A stretch of 49,938 nt of DNA from Burkholderiales bacterium (GCA_031277215.1 JAITMR010000021.1:1-49938); one strand, 5' to 3'. Shown: positions 16,078 through 24,774, counted from the stretch's first letter. Notes: a model not told the origin generated them from the sequence alone. Made by a program: numbers and translations.

Positions 16078-16728
16078 ATGGCTAATCAAGCTTTGGAAAT
16101 CAGCGCTCAGTTGCGCAAAGAAGAAGGTCGCGGCGCCAGCCGTCGCATGCGTCGTAGCGGCAATGTGCCGGGGATTATTTACGGCGGCGACAGCGAGCCA
16201 ACGCCGATCTCGCTCGATCACAACACGTTGTACCACGCGCTGCGCAAGGAAGCGTTTCACTCGTCGATTCTAAGCGTCACGCTCGGCGGCAAGACGGTAC
16301 GCGCACTGTTGCGCGATGTACAAATGCATCCGTACAAACAACAAGTGTTGCATGTTGACTTTCAACGAGTCGAAGGCAACAAGAAGATTCATATGCGGAT
16401 ACCGCTGCACTTTATCAATGCCGAAATTTCGCCAGCAGTGAAGCTCGGCGGAGCGCTGGTCAATCAGGTAATCAACGAGCTGGAAATTTCCTGTTTGCCG
16501 AAGGATTTGCCGGAGTTCATTGAGGTCGATCTTTCCGAAATGCAAGTTGGCGACGCCCTCCATGTGTCGTCTCTTAAGCTGCCAGCCGGTGTCACCGCTG
16601 TGCTGTTGCGCGGCCAAGACCCGACAGTGGTAAGCGCCAGCGTCGTCAAGGAAGCGGTCGACGAAGAAGAGGCCGCCGCTCCGGGCGAGCCGGTGACGAC
16701 AGCGCAATCGACGCCTGCTCAAGGGTAA
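16078..16728 (+). CDS. rplY: 50S ribosomal protein L25 (CTC family)
   Basis: Binds 5S rRNA in the central protuberance of the large subunit. The 216-residue form is the long TL5/CTC type. The N-terminal L25 domain (LRKEEGRGASRRMRRSGNVP, GIIYGGDSEP, LLRDVQMHPYKQQVLHVDFQ) is followed by the C-terminal beta domain (IPLHFINAEISPAVKLGG, EISCLPKDLPEFIEVDLSEM) and an acidic Ala/Glu/Thr tail. The ATG at 16078 has AAGGAG upstream. A longer reading from 15970 lacks family support. It is followed by a terminator and then pth, a standard neighbour. The usual upstream partners prs and ispE are absent, replaced by the divergent TonB-like gene. Confidence 0.95.
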   Translation: MANQALEISAQLRKEEGRGASRRMRRSGNVPGIIYGGDSEPTPISLDHNTLYHALRKEAFHSSILSVTLGGKTVRALLRDVQMHPYKQQVLHVDFQRVEGNKKIHMRIPLHFINAEISPAVKLGGALVNQVINELEISCLPKDLPEFIEVDLSEMQVGDALHVSSLKLPAGVTAVLLRGQDPTVVSASVVKEAVDEEEAAAPGEPVTTAQSTPAQG

Positions 16729-16744
16729 TCCAGAACGTTCGCAC

Positions 16745-16784
16745 AAACCCGCCAGGTAAATCTACCGTGGCGGGTTTTTCGTTT
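16745..16784 (+). terminator. Rho-independent terminator between rplY and pth
   Basis: AAACCCGCCA pairs with TGGCGGGTTT around an inner GGTA/TACC extension and is followed by TTTTTCGTTTTT. It lies only 16 bp ahead of the pth start, so pth is likely expressed partly by readthrough or from a promoter within this region. Confidence 0.88.
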
Positions 16785-16799
16785 TTAGGTTGAATACGC

Positions 16800-17488
16800 A
16801 TGACGCGCTTTCGTTTACTGGTCGGTTTAGGCAATGTCGGTCGCGGTTATGCGGCGACACGGCACAACGCCGGTTTTTGGTGGGCCGACGCGATGGCGGC
16901 GCGGCTGGGTGCAACGTTTGCCAACGAAGCGAAATTCTCAGGCGATGTTGCCAAAGCGGGCGATCTGCGCTTGTTGAAACCGGCAACTTATATGAATCTT
17001 TCCGGTCGTGCCGTTGCGACATTGGCGCGGTTCTTTGATATCGCGCCGGAAGAAATACTGGTGGCGCACGACGAGCTGGATTTGCTTCCGGGAGCGGTGC
17101 GATTGAAACAAGGTGGCGGACATGCGGGTCATAACGGTTTGCGCGACATCCAGCAACAACTAGGCAGTGCTGCGTTTTGGCGGTTGCGTTTTGGTATCGG
17201 CCATCCGCGTGATTCCGAAGTGCCGCAACAAGCGCCCGCTGATTACGTTTTGAAACCGCCGCGCGGCGAAGAATTGCGTGCTATTGACGATGCCATCACC
17301 CGCGCACTGGACGCATGGCCGCTTTTGGCGCAGGGCGATATTACGCAGGCAACCATGCGGCTGCATACCGATCCGCCGTCGGTGAAAATCGTGAACAACA
17401 ACACGGCAAATAAAGCAAAAAGCGCAGCCGAAGAAGCCGATTCTGTCAAAATCGCGTCAAGCGTTGCGCCTTCATTAAAGGAATCCTC

Positions 17489-17492
<4 letters not shown>
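16800..17492 (+). CDS. pth: Peptidyl-tRNA hydrolase Pth
   Basis: Releases tRNA from peptidyl-tRNA that has dropped off the ribosome. The 230-residue protein has the family core: [20 protein letters not shown] with the active-site Asn near 12 and catalytic His22, [24 protein letters not shown] with Asp91, and the [13 protein letters not shown] glycine-rich loop. The second glycine-loop residue is Val rather than the usual Pro in 'GLGNPG', a mild departure. The C-terminal 40 residues are an Ala/Ser/Lys-rich tail longer than in E. coli (about 194 residues). It ends in an ATGA overlap with ychF, a conserved pairing. Confidence 0.95.
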
Positions 17493-18583
<1,091 letters not shown>

Positions 18584-18595
18584 GCCATTATCATT

Positions 18596-18630
18596 GCCCG
18601 AGGCATTTGGCGCTATGCCTTGGGCTTTCT
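18596..18630 (+). terminator. Terminator after ychF
   Basis: GCCC-G-AGGCAT pairs with ATGCCT-T-GGGC around an 8-nt loop and is followed by TTTCT, 12 bp after the ychF stop. The T run is short, so the strength is moderate. Confidence 0.65.
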
Positions 18631-18660
18631 CCGCGCATCCGAAGTTTGTCTCTCCCACCC

Positions 18661-18726
18661 AAAATCGCTGTGCGGTAAAGCGGAAAAAGACACTGGATTC
18701 CCGCCAAAAACACGCGGGAATGACGG
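18661..18726 (+). repeat. Dispersed repeat D, copy 1 (ATTCCCGCC...GCGGGAAT core)
   Basis: An AAAATCGCTGTGCGGTAAAG segment is followed by a GGATTCCCGCC-AAAAACAC-GCGGGAATGACGG hairpin. The same unit occurs inverted at 18926-18989 and directly at 21357-21426. The core resembles the ATTCCC-N-GGGAAT repeats known from Neisseria (dRS3-like) and other proteobacteria. The stretch 18584-19107 otherwise holds only the ychF terminator and low-complexity modules, and no gene. Confidence 0.75.
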
Positions 18727-18925
18727 TGCTTCGTACCTTTTTCAATAGAGTCGTGAATTCACAGGAAGCTCCAACGGAGTCATGAATTCGCAGGCGGCGT
18801 CATCCGCCGTGTGTGCTCACGCGAAAGCGTGGACAAAGCTCCCTCCCCTTCAAGAGCCTGCCCCCGAAGAGATTTTGGTCGGGGGGCTGGGAAGGGGATG
18901 GGGTTGCTTGAATGCGCAGCGCTTC

Positions 18926-18989
18926 CGTCATTCCCGCGTGCTTCTGGCGGGAATCCAGCGTCTTTTTTCGTCCAATCGCACAGCGATTT
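18926..18989 (-). repeat. Dispersed repeat D, copy 2 (inverted)
   Basis: CGTCATTCCCGCG...GGCGGGAATCCAGCG followed by TCGCACAGCGATTT is the reverse complement of copy 1 with a few changes. Copies 1 and 2 face each other about 200 bp apart upstream of the surface-protein locus. Confidence 0.75.
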
Positions 18990-19107
18990 GGCGCGGAGAG
19001 GCACACAAGAATGACGTAATGGTTTATTCAGAACTTCCGCAAGACAAAACGGCTTTTTTGCTCTAACATTTACAGTCTGATCATTTTCTTTTCAAAAAGG
19101 AAACATC

Positions 19108-19519
19108 ATGCTTACCGGCCTGTATCAGCGATCTACCCCCCCCCCATCCACTTGGCATAGCCCGGCGTTTCCCCTCTCTCTTAAATTTTCTTCCCGCAAA
19201 AGCGAAAAATCAGCTTGGCGGCAAGCTGAAAACATTGTGCGCGCTCTTTCGCGCCACAATAATGCCGACATTCACAGCAAACGTCTTCGCGCAGCAAACA
19301 TCAACAATTTGTGCGCCGGAAACACAGCGCACCCCGTCTTTCAAAGCATGCACAGCCGTAATGGCATGGATGCTGTTACTCGCTTTGGCGATACCCGCAG
19401 CCGCATTTGCGGCAAGTTCCAGCAACACCATTGACGTAAGCGACAGCGCAACCGCAAGCGGTGCGGGCTGGACATATTCGAGAGATGCATTCACCGTAAC
19501 CGAACGGAAAATCAAATGA
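19108..19519 (+). CDS. Signal-peptide leader ORF interrupted at a C10 tract (candidate phase-variable gene)
   Basis: The ATG at 19108 has a good AAGGA site. As written, the frame runs through ten consecutive C (19136-19145) and ends at a TGA at 19432-19434 without a recognisable product. Removing one C (or adding two) joins this start to another frame that stays open to 19519. That frame reads through a long polar region, then a signal-like MAWMLLLALAIPAAAFAA (from 19361), then SSNTIDVSDSATASGAGWTY. This resembles the mature N-terminus of the next gene (ATIDMSDTSPTASGTGWTLA). Its TGA overlaps the next gene's ATG as ATGA. So it is a small paralogous leader or truncated duplicate, out of frame in this assembly, about 136 residues when in frame. 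A sequencing error in the homopolymer cannot be excluded. Confidence 0.5.
19136..19145 (+). repeat. C10 homopolymer within a leader ORF
   Basis: Ten C in a row lie at codons 10-13 after the ATG at 19108. It is the longest G/C homopolymer I see in the window; others reach seven. Tracts of this length slip during replication and are classic phase-variation switches in surface-protein genes. A change of one C would alter the downstream frame, as described for the leader ORF. Confidence 0.9.
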
Positions 19520-21252
19520 AAAAATTAATTACCCTACTCGCCGCAACACTCTTCGCAACAGGCGCAATGGCGCAAAGCACAGGCGCGACCATTGATATGA
19601 GCGACACCAGCCCGACCGCAAGCGGCACAGGCTGGACACTTGCAAGTGGTGTATATACTATTTCAAATGGAGCAGACGTGACAGTTATTGGGAACAATGG
19701 CGGTAGCGGAAGGCGTATATTAATTCAAGCTGGAGCAACCGCACGAATAACTCTAAATGGAACAACAATTACCGGAACAACCGGAAATACTGCACCAATT
19801 GGATTAGATAACAATACTAATCTTACGTTAATTCTTGCAGACGGAACAATCAACACATTATCTGGTGCTAATACAGAGGCTTGTGGTATTCAACAGGGAC
19901 TTGCAGGACAAACAAATAATACTTCAATATTGACAATTGAAGGAAACGGAACATTAAATGCAACAGGTGGAAGTCGTTGGCCCGGAATCGGTGGAAGAGC
20001 TGCTGGAAGTAGAACAATTAATATAAAAAGCGGCATCATCATTGCTCGAGGTGGCGGTGAAGGTGCAGGTATTGGAAATGGAAGAAGCACTCCGGCAAAT
20101 TCAAGCTTTATTAATATAAGTGGTGGTGTTATTACTGCGACTGGAGGTAATTATTCAGCAGGCATTGGTGGTGGAGATAATGTTAATAGTAATGATAATG
20201 GTGGTGCTATTGTAATTACTGGGGGAATTATTACAGCTAATGGCGGTACAGGTGGTGCAGGTATTGGAAACGGAAGAAATAATGGTTGGGGAACAACACT
20301 TAGATTAGATGGTAATGCTATTGTTTTTGCTTCAAGCATAACCGATACTGGTACGAGCAATAAACTGAAAGGAATATTATTCATCGGCACCACCGGCACC
20401 ATGTACGGCGATGTCACGCCCACTGCCGATTTTACGATACCGGGCGGCAGCACCCTCACCATCGGCAGCGGGCAGACGCTTACCATCGACGACGGCATCA
20501 CCCTCACCAACAACGGCACCATTGCCAACAGCGGTACTTTTACCAACAGCGGTACGATTGCAAACAGCGGTACCTTTACCAACAGCGGCACCATCAACTG
20601 CTCGACCGGAAACATATCGGGAACGCTCGGCGGCAACTTGGCAAACTATACGGGAGCCACATTCCCGACCAACTTAACGGCGACATTTGGACAGACGCTT
20701 AGCGAAATATCGCCAACCGGCAACGGCACAAGCGGCGCGGCACAAGGCGATTTCACTTGGGCGACACCTTCCGACTATGTCGGCAATGCCGGGCAGCCGC
20801 AGCATAATATGAACTTAACACTGACCCACGCAAACGCCGCCAACTACAGAGTGGTAACAGACAATGTTTCAGTAACGGTAAATAAAGCCGCCCCCGCCGA
20901 TACCGATCTGTCCTTCACCATTCCGACCGGCCACGTATATAACGGCGCGGCGCAGGGCATCGGCAGCGTAACACCTGCAGCCGGTATAACCGGACTCGGC
21001 GTTATCACCGTTCTTTACAACGGTAGCCCAACCCCGCCCGTGAGCGCGGGAACATACACCGTAACCGCCGACATTGCATCAGGCAGCAATTACACTGCCG
21101 CAACTCTGCCGCTCGGCAGTTACACCATCGCCTCCGCCACCTCCTCCAGCGTAACCAGCATTCCCACGCTGAATCCGGCGGGGTTGGCGTTCTTGGCGTT
21201 GCTGCTGGGAGGATTGTCGTTCTGGCAAAGACGGTTTGGTACGCAGGAATAA
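19516..21252 (+). CDS. Large secreted repeat protein with IPTL-CTERM sorting signal
   Basis: 578 residues. The Sec signal peptide is MKKLITLLAATLFATGAMA. Residues about 25-300 form a Gly/Asn/Thr-rich repetitive region with recurrent GAGIGNG/GAGIGGG and ITGGIITANGG motifs, likely a beta-solenoid. A run of NSGTFT/NSGTIA hexapeptides follows at about 332-361, then a Thr/Asn-rich linker and an MBG-like beta domain (about 455-540, VYNGAAQGIGSVTP...SAGTYTVTADI). The C-terminus SIPTLNPAGLAFLALLLGG plus SFWQRRF is an IPTL-CTERM anchor, normally processed by an exosortase-like system. Function is unknown; a surface adhesin or polymer-associated protein is plausible. DNA of about 19640-20390 is strikingly AT-rich compared with both ends, suggesting a chimeric origin. 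Its ATG overlaps the leader ORF stop. Confidence 0.85.
   Translation: MKKLITLLAATLFATGAMAQSTGATIDMSDTSPTASGTGWTLASGVYTISNGADVTVIGNNGGSGRRILIQAGATARITLNGTTITGTTGNTAPIGLDNNTNLTLILADGTINTLSGANTEACGIQQGLAGQTNNTSILTIEGNGTLNATGGSRWPGIGGRAAGSRTINIKSGIIIARGGGEGAGIGNGRSTPANSSFINISGGVITATGGNYSAGIGGGDNVNSNDNGGAIVITGGIITANGGTGGAGIGNGRNNGWGTTLRLDGNAIVFASSITDTGTSNKLKGILFIGTTGTMYGDVTPTADFTIPGGSTLTIGSGQTLTIDDGITLTNNGTIANSGTFTNSGTIANSGTFTNSGTINCSTGNISGTLGGNLANYTGATFPTNLTATFGQTLSEISPTGNGTSGAAQGDFTWATPSDYVGNAGQPQHNMNLTLTHANAANYRVVTDNVSVTVNKAAPADTDLSFTIPTGHVYNGAAQGIGSVTPAAGITGLGVITVLYNGSPTPPVSAGTYTVTADIASGSNYTAATLPLGSYTIASATSSSVTSIPTLNPAGLAFLALLLGGLSFWQRRFGTQE
20509..20598 (+). repeat. Five in-frame 18-bp tandem repeats
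   Basis: Five units of the form AACAGCGGTACNNTTNCC encode alternating NSGTFT and NSGTIA hexapeptides. The unit is a multiple of three, so copy-number change would lengthen or shorten the protein without frameshift. Confidence 0.85.
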
Positions 21253-21267
21253 AGGAGTGGGGAGAAG

Positions 21268-21330
21268 TTCTCACGCGAAGTTTTTTTATTTTCACGCGGA
21301 GGCGCGGAGGGTGGGGAGACAAACCCCCGT
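21268..21330. repeat. Dispersed repeat module (CACGCGGAGGCGCGGAG type)
   Basis: TCACGCGAAG followed by T7, ATTTT and CACGCGGAGGCGCGGAG is the reverse complement of the module near 912-958. Together with repeat D copy 3, it fills the gene-free 21253-21559 stretch between the surface-protein gene and the peroxidase gene. Confidence 0.6.
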
Positions 21331-21356
21331 CCGCCTCCGGCGTCCACCCTCCCCGA

Positions 21357-21426
21357 TCAAAATCACTGTGCGATAAAGCGGAAAAAAAAACGCTGGATTC
21401 CCGCCAAAAACACGCGGGAATGACGG
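21357..21426 (+). repeat. Dispersed repeat D, copy 3
   Basis: TCAAAATCACTGTGCGATAAAG, then A9, then CGCTGGATTCCCGCC-AAAAACAC-GCGGGAATGACGG. It is in the same orientation as copy 1, nearly identical over its second half, and placed just downstream of the surface-protein gene. Confidence 0.75.
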
Positions 21427-21559
21427 CACATTCGTGCCTTTCTCCGCGTCTCCGCGCCTTCGCGTGAATCCTTCCACGGAATTCCACGATGAACCGAATA
21501 AAAGCGGGATGTTCCGTTATGCTTGTCCGTCATTGAAGTTTCACTGACGCGGCGCGACT

Positions 21560-22459
21560 TTACAATCCAAGTGTGGATAAATCGAGTTTGCCCGCACGCA
21601 TTGGCGGACACCAGAAATACGAACCCGTCACGGGTCGGGAAAAGCCGAACAACGCATCAACAACGCCATCGTCCAGTCCTGCCATGCGGCGCAACTGCGC
21701 CTCAAACGCATCGAGCGATTTACCGAACGCCAGAAACAGCAGTCCTGCCTGTTTGTCGTGCGCCCATGGCATGGAGCGACGCAGCACGAACGCTTCCGGC
21801 TCGAAATTTTCCTGCGCCGTGCGCTTGACGTGAGCCGACGCAGGGGCGCTCTCAAACTCCTCGTTGTCGCGCAGTCGCCGCCCGATGGCATCGTCCCGTG
21901 CAGCGGGCGACAGGTTTTCGAAGGCGTTGAAGTCGTGGAGCCACTGCTGCACGGCGGCAAAACTGCTACCGTCAAACCCTTGGCCTATGCCCTGCACCAG
22001 TGCGGCGGCGATGGCATCGTCGCCCACAGGATTTGCTGTGCCATCCTCATAACCCGTCAAATCGCGGCCTGTGCCGTAACGGAAGACATCTGTAACGGTT
22101 TCCAGCGTAAAGGCTGGCGCCAGCGCGTTTTCCATGCGGCGCGTTGTTTGCACGAAATCACCACGATCCGTCCCGCGCAACCACACCCACAGCGCTGCTT
22201 GCGAGGAAGGGATGGGTACGCCAGAACCGGCCACGGTTAGCGCAGGAAATTCGCGCAATCCCGGCACTGTTTGCTGTAGCGACTGCACCAGTTGAGATCC
22301 CAATCCCGCGATGGCCGTATCGCCGTCGACCAGCGGCGCAAACGCGGCCAGTGTCGTACGCGCCTGCGCAGGCTGGATCAACGGGGATAAAGTAAAAAAC
22401 AAGTGACGTCCGGCGATGGGCACGGGTTGCAGGATGCCGGGTTGAGCGGGAAGGGTCAT
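21560..22459 (-). CDS. Dye-decolorizing (DyP-type) haem peroxidase, YfeX-like
   Basis: A cytoplasmic haem peroxidase of 299 residues. DyP hallmarks are present: GYEDGTANP, the family's GxxDG motif with the distal Asp, the proximal haem His in SAHVKRTAQE, and VLRRSMPWAHD with the distal Arg. The C-terminal LLFLAFGKSLDAFEAQLRRM and GSYFWCPP follow. Length and sequence fit the YfeX (class P/B) group, which oxidises dyes or porphyrinogens with H2O2; the natural substrate is debated. The ATG at 22459 (MTLPAQPGILQPVP) starts the usual family N-terminus. A TTG at 22480 would add seven residues. No encapsulin gene or targeting tail is visible. The gene stands alone between repeats. Confidence 0.92.
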   Translation of the reverse strand: MTLPAQPGILQPVPIAGRHLFFTLSPLIQPAQARTTLAAFAPLVDGDTAIAGLGSQLVQSLQQTVPGLREFPALTVAGSGVPIPSSQAALWVWLRGTDRGDFVQTTRRMENALAPAFTLETVTDVFRYGTGRDLTGYEDGTANPVGDDAIAAALVQGIGQGFDGSSFAAVQQWLHDFNAFENLSPAARDDAIGRRLRDNEEFESAPASAHVKRTAQENFEPEAFVLRRSMPWAHDKQAGLLFLAFGKSLDAFEAQLRRMAGLDDGVVDALFGFSRPVTGSYFWCPPMRAGKLDLSTLGL

Positions 22460-22539
22460 GATTGAAACCTGTGTGAACAAATATGAGTGGCAATAGTAAA
22501 TTTAAACTGAAAACAGGAACAAAGCCAACTGAGTGCGCA

Positions 22540-22742
22540 GCTTACGAAGCATACCATCTTTGACTGGTAGAGCGGGGACTGTCGGATCGCATCTGAACTT
22601 CTACGCGTACAGTGAATCGCATCAATTTTTAGACGAGGCGGCGAGCCGCAGACAGTACAAGTGGTACGGCAAGGCGAAGCCAACAAAGTATAAAAGTTTA
22701 TGCGATTCACTATATGTCTGCATTTCTTATGCTTCGTAAAGC
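22540..22742. repeat. Outer palindrome enclosing MITE-like repeat copy A
   Basis: GCTTACGAAGCATA (22540-22553) matches, in inverted orientation and with one extra base, TTATGCTTCGTAAAGC (22728-22742). The roughly 200-bp interval contains the 101-bp copy A. It could be a larger element carrying copy A, or an older palindrome that copy A entered. No gene is visible between 22460 and 22799. Confidence 0.6.
22611..22711. repeat. MITE-like repeat, copy A
   Basis: A 101-bp unit with a perfect 12-bp terminal inverted repeat: AGTGAATCGCAT ... ATGCGATTCACT. The interior reads GACGAGGCGGCGAGCCGCAG, ACAGTACAA, then GTACGGCAAGGCGAAGCCAAC. Two more copies are at 27701 and 45153. The inner words GACAGTACA and GTACGGCAAGGCGA recall intergenic repeats in Neisseria genomes, a likeness from memory that is not tested here. 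It has no coding capacity. Confidence 0.82.
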
Positions 22743-22799
22743 CTGAAGAGGTGAATTTTGGTTGCGTCAAGCGGGTGCAAAAATTTTTTCGAAAAAGAA

Positions 22800-22823
22800 A
22801 AAGGCCGCGTTAACGCGGCCTTT
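22800..22823 (-). terminator. Terminator downstream of the tRNA-Lys genes
   Basis: AAAGGCCGCG-TTAA-CGCGGCCTTT is a perfect 10-bp stem. Read on the minus strand it is followed by TTCTTTTTC. It lies 21 bp beyond the CCA end of the second tRNA gene. Confidence 0.85.
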
Positions 22824-22844
22824 CGAATTTGCTGCTTGAGATTG

Positions 22845-22920
22845 TGGTAGGCCGTGTAGGGATCGAACCTACGACCAACGGATTAAGAGTCCGCTGCTCT
22901 ACCAGCTGAGCTAACGGCCC
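22845..22920 (-). tRNA. tRNA-Lys (anticodon CTT)
   Basis: The minus strand folds as a 76-nt cloverleaf. The acceptor stem starts GGGCCGT, the D arm is AGCTCAGCTGGTAGAGC, the anticodon loop CT-CTT-AA is in the stem CGGA/TCCG, and the T arm contains GTTCGATCC. An encoded CCA sits at 22845-22847. It reads AAG codons. Confidence 0.96.
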
Positions 22921-22961
22921 ACAAAACCGGCATACTGATATTTTACTGCATTCAAGAAAAT

Positions 22962-23037
22962 TGGTAGGTCGTGCAGGAGTCGAACCTGCGACCAACGGAT
23001 TAAAAGTCCGCTGCTCTACCAACTGAGCTAACGACCC
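22962..23037 (-). tRNA. tRNA-Lys (anticodon TTT)
   Basis: The minus strand folds as a 76-nt cloverleaf. The acceptor stem starts GGGTCGT, the D arm is AGCTCAGTTGGTAGAGC, the anticodon loop is CT-TTT-AA, and the T arm contains GTTCGACTC. An encoded CCA sits at 22962-22964. It lies 41 bp upstream of tRNA-Lys(CTT) in the same transcript and is nearly identical to it, which points to a tandem duplication. Confidence 0.96.
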
Positions 23038-23177
23038 GGAGAATTTATTATTATAAGGCAAACGGGAGGGTTTCGCCAGCGTTTGATGATGACAGCTTTT
23101 GCGGCGCGAAAGAGCCGGTGGTTTGAGTGTTGGGTTGTCGACGGGGCGCTTCGCGGCTTGCCCAATCTACGGCTGTT

Positions 23178-23624
23178 TCACTGCGCGTCGTGCAGTAAAA
23201 AAGGCGGCAACAACGTGAGGTCTATACCTTCTTCGGCGAGCGATTCGACTTCTTCGGGCGAAGCCTGTCCCCGGATCGGGCGCGTCGGAATTTCGTGATA
23301 GTGGATTTTACGCGCCTCTTCGGGGAATCGTTCGCCGACGTTTTCGGTGGCCTGCACCATCTCGCGCAGCCTCACCAAAAAGTCCGACGGGGTGTGGGTG
23401 GAGACGTTCTGAAGTCCCTTTGCAGGTGTCGCTTCCACCACAGCGTTGGGCGCCGGTTCGCGCGATGTTCGCACTTTGGCGGAGGGACGTTTCTCGATGT
23501 GCGTGTCGTCGCATATCGGACAACGCACCTGTCCGGCGTCGCGTTGCTCACCAAACGCGGCAGCGGAGGCGAACCAGCCTTCAAAGGTGTGGTGATGGCG
23601 GCAAACGAGGTCGTAGATAATCAT
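23178..23624 (-). CDS. DUF1178 family protein
   Basis: A 148-residue protein matching the DUF1178 family as I know it: an N-terminal MIIYDLVCRHHHTFEGWFAS, a CPICD zinc-type pair with the earlier Cys, and a C-terminal helix pair KIHYHEIPTRPIRGQASPEE. The two short Cys motifs (LVCRHHH and RCPICDD) suggest a small zinc-ribbon-like fold. The biological role is unknown. The start is the ATG at 23624; the longer frame to 23825 enters the mutY end and has no family support. It follows mutY by 100 bp on the same strand, a frequent betaproteobacterial neighbourhood. Confidence 0.85.
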   Translation of the reverse strand: MIIYDLVCRHHHTFEGWFASAAAFGEQRDAGQVRCPICDDTHIEKRPSAKVRTSREPAPNAVVEATPAKGLQNVSTHTPSDFLVRLREMVQATENVGERFPEEARKIHYHEIPTRPIRGQASPEEVESLAEEGIDLTLLPPFLLHDAQ

Positions 23625-23724
23625 GGTAAAAAAAGCGACAGGGAAAATATATTTTCCGGTATTGCTTTCCCATTGTCGCATGAATCTATCGCTATCGCGG
23701 AAAAACGGCGGGAACAGCAGTAAC

Positions 23725-24774
23725 TCATGTTGCAGAAAAGCGCATTTTTTGTTCCAGCAGTCGGCGAACCGGCGCAGGCAAAGCGCATTGACGGGCTTCG
23801 GGCAGCGATAAAAAACGCGCTTCAAGCGCCGTCGCGTTACGCAAGCGCCCGCGCACAGTTGCCAGAATCGGCGTGATGTGCAAGGTTCGGTGCGTCAATT
23901 TGTGAACCATGACCGGTTGGGCGGTCTTTGCAATCAACGTCAGCCCCCAGCGCGTTCGGATCAGCGCAGCAAGATTGTTGCTGGTGTTGCATTCGGGAAA
24001 GCTCCACAACCCGGACCAGATGCCCCGATCCGCGCGCGTTTCAAGCAGAACACGACTGTTCCGGCGCAAAATCAACAAGCAGAAGTCGCGCCGTACCGGC
24101 GCTTTGCCGGAACGCGGTGTCGGTAATTCCTGGACGCGGTTTTGGCGATAGGCAACGCAATCAGAACACAGCGGGCATTGTGCGCACAGTGGTTTGTTGC
24201 GTGTACAAATTTGTGCGCCGAGATCCATCAACCCTTGCGTATAAGATTCAAGATGTTGTCTCGGCAACAACTGTTCAGCGAGTGACCACAGTGTTTTTTC
24301 GACGGCGGGTAATCCCGGGAATCCTTCAATACCATGATGGCGTGCGAGGAAACGGCGCACGTTGCCGTCGAGAATAGCGGCGCGGCGGCCAAATGCAAAA
24401 ACGGCGATGGCGGCTGCCGTCGAACGACCAATGCCGGGCAATGCCATCAACTGTTCCTGCGATTCGGGGAAAACGCTGCCGTAATCATTGACGACGCTTT
24501 GCGCCGCCGCGTGCAAATGGTGCGCACGACGGTAATAGCCCAGCCCCGACCAATGTTCAAGTACACGCGCCAAAGGCGCCGCCGCTAATGTCTGTACCGT
24601 CGGAAACTTTTGCATGAAACGTTCGTAGTATCCGATCACCGTCGTCACCTGCGTTTGTTGCAGCATGATTTCGGAGAGCCATATTCGATAAGCGTCGCGG
24701 GTGTTTTGCCAAGGCAAATGATGACGTCCCTGGCGGCGCTGCCAGGCAATCAAACGGGAAGCGATATCAGGCAT
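23725..24774 (-). CDS. mutY: Adenine DNA glycosylase MutY
   Basis: Removes adenine mispaired with 8-oxoguanine. The 349-residue protein has the full plan. LPWQNTRDAYRIWLSEIMLQQ carries the catalytic Glu, the helix-hairpin-helix is LPGIGRSTAAAIAVFAFG, and the catalytic Asp is in ILDGNVRR. The 4Fe-4S cluster motif C-x6-C-x2-C-x5-C is in CTRNKPLCAQCPLCSDC. A C-terminal NUDIX-like domain (about 230-345, RADRGIWSGLWSFPE) recognises 8-oxoG. I chose the ATG at 24774; a TTG three codons upstream is possible. A repeat (GGTCAGGTGTCAGAGG type) fills the gap to cpoB. Confidence 0.95.
   Translation of the reverse strand: MPDIASRLIAWQRRQGRHHLPWQNTRDAYRIWLSEIMLQQTQVTTVIGYYERFMQKFPTVQTLAAAPLARVLEHWSGLGYYRRAHHLHAAAQSVVNDYGSVFPESQEQLMALPGIGRSTAAAIAVFAFGRRAAILDGNVRRFLARHHGIEGFPGLPAVEKTLWSLAEQLLPRQHLESYTQGLMDLGAQICTRNKPLCAQCPLCSDCVAYRQNRVQELPTPRSGKAPVRRDFCLLILRRNSRVLLETRADRGIWSGLWSFPECNTSNNLAALIRTRWGLTLIAKTAQPVMVHKLTHRTLHITPILATVRGRLRNATALEARFLSLPEARQCALPAPVRRLLEQKMRFSAT

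Noticed and set aside
18584-21560. CRISPR array suggested by several repeats in the surface-protein region
   Set aside because: The repeats are irregularly spaced, in both orientations and partly coding; no regular repeat-spacer pattern or cas gene is present.
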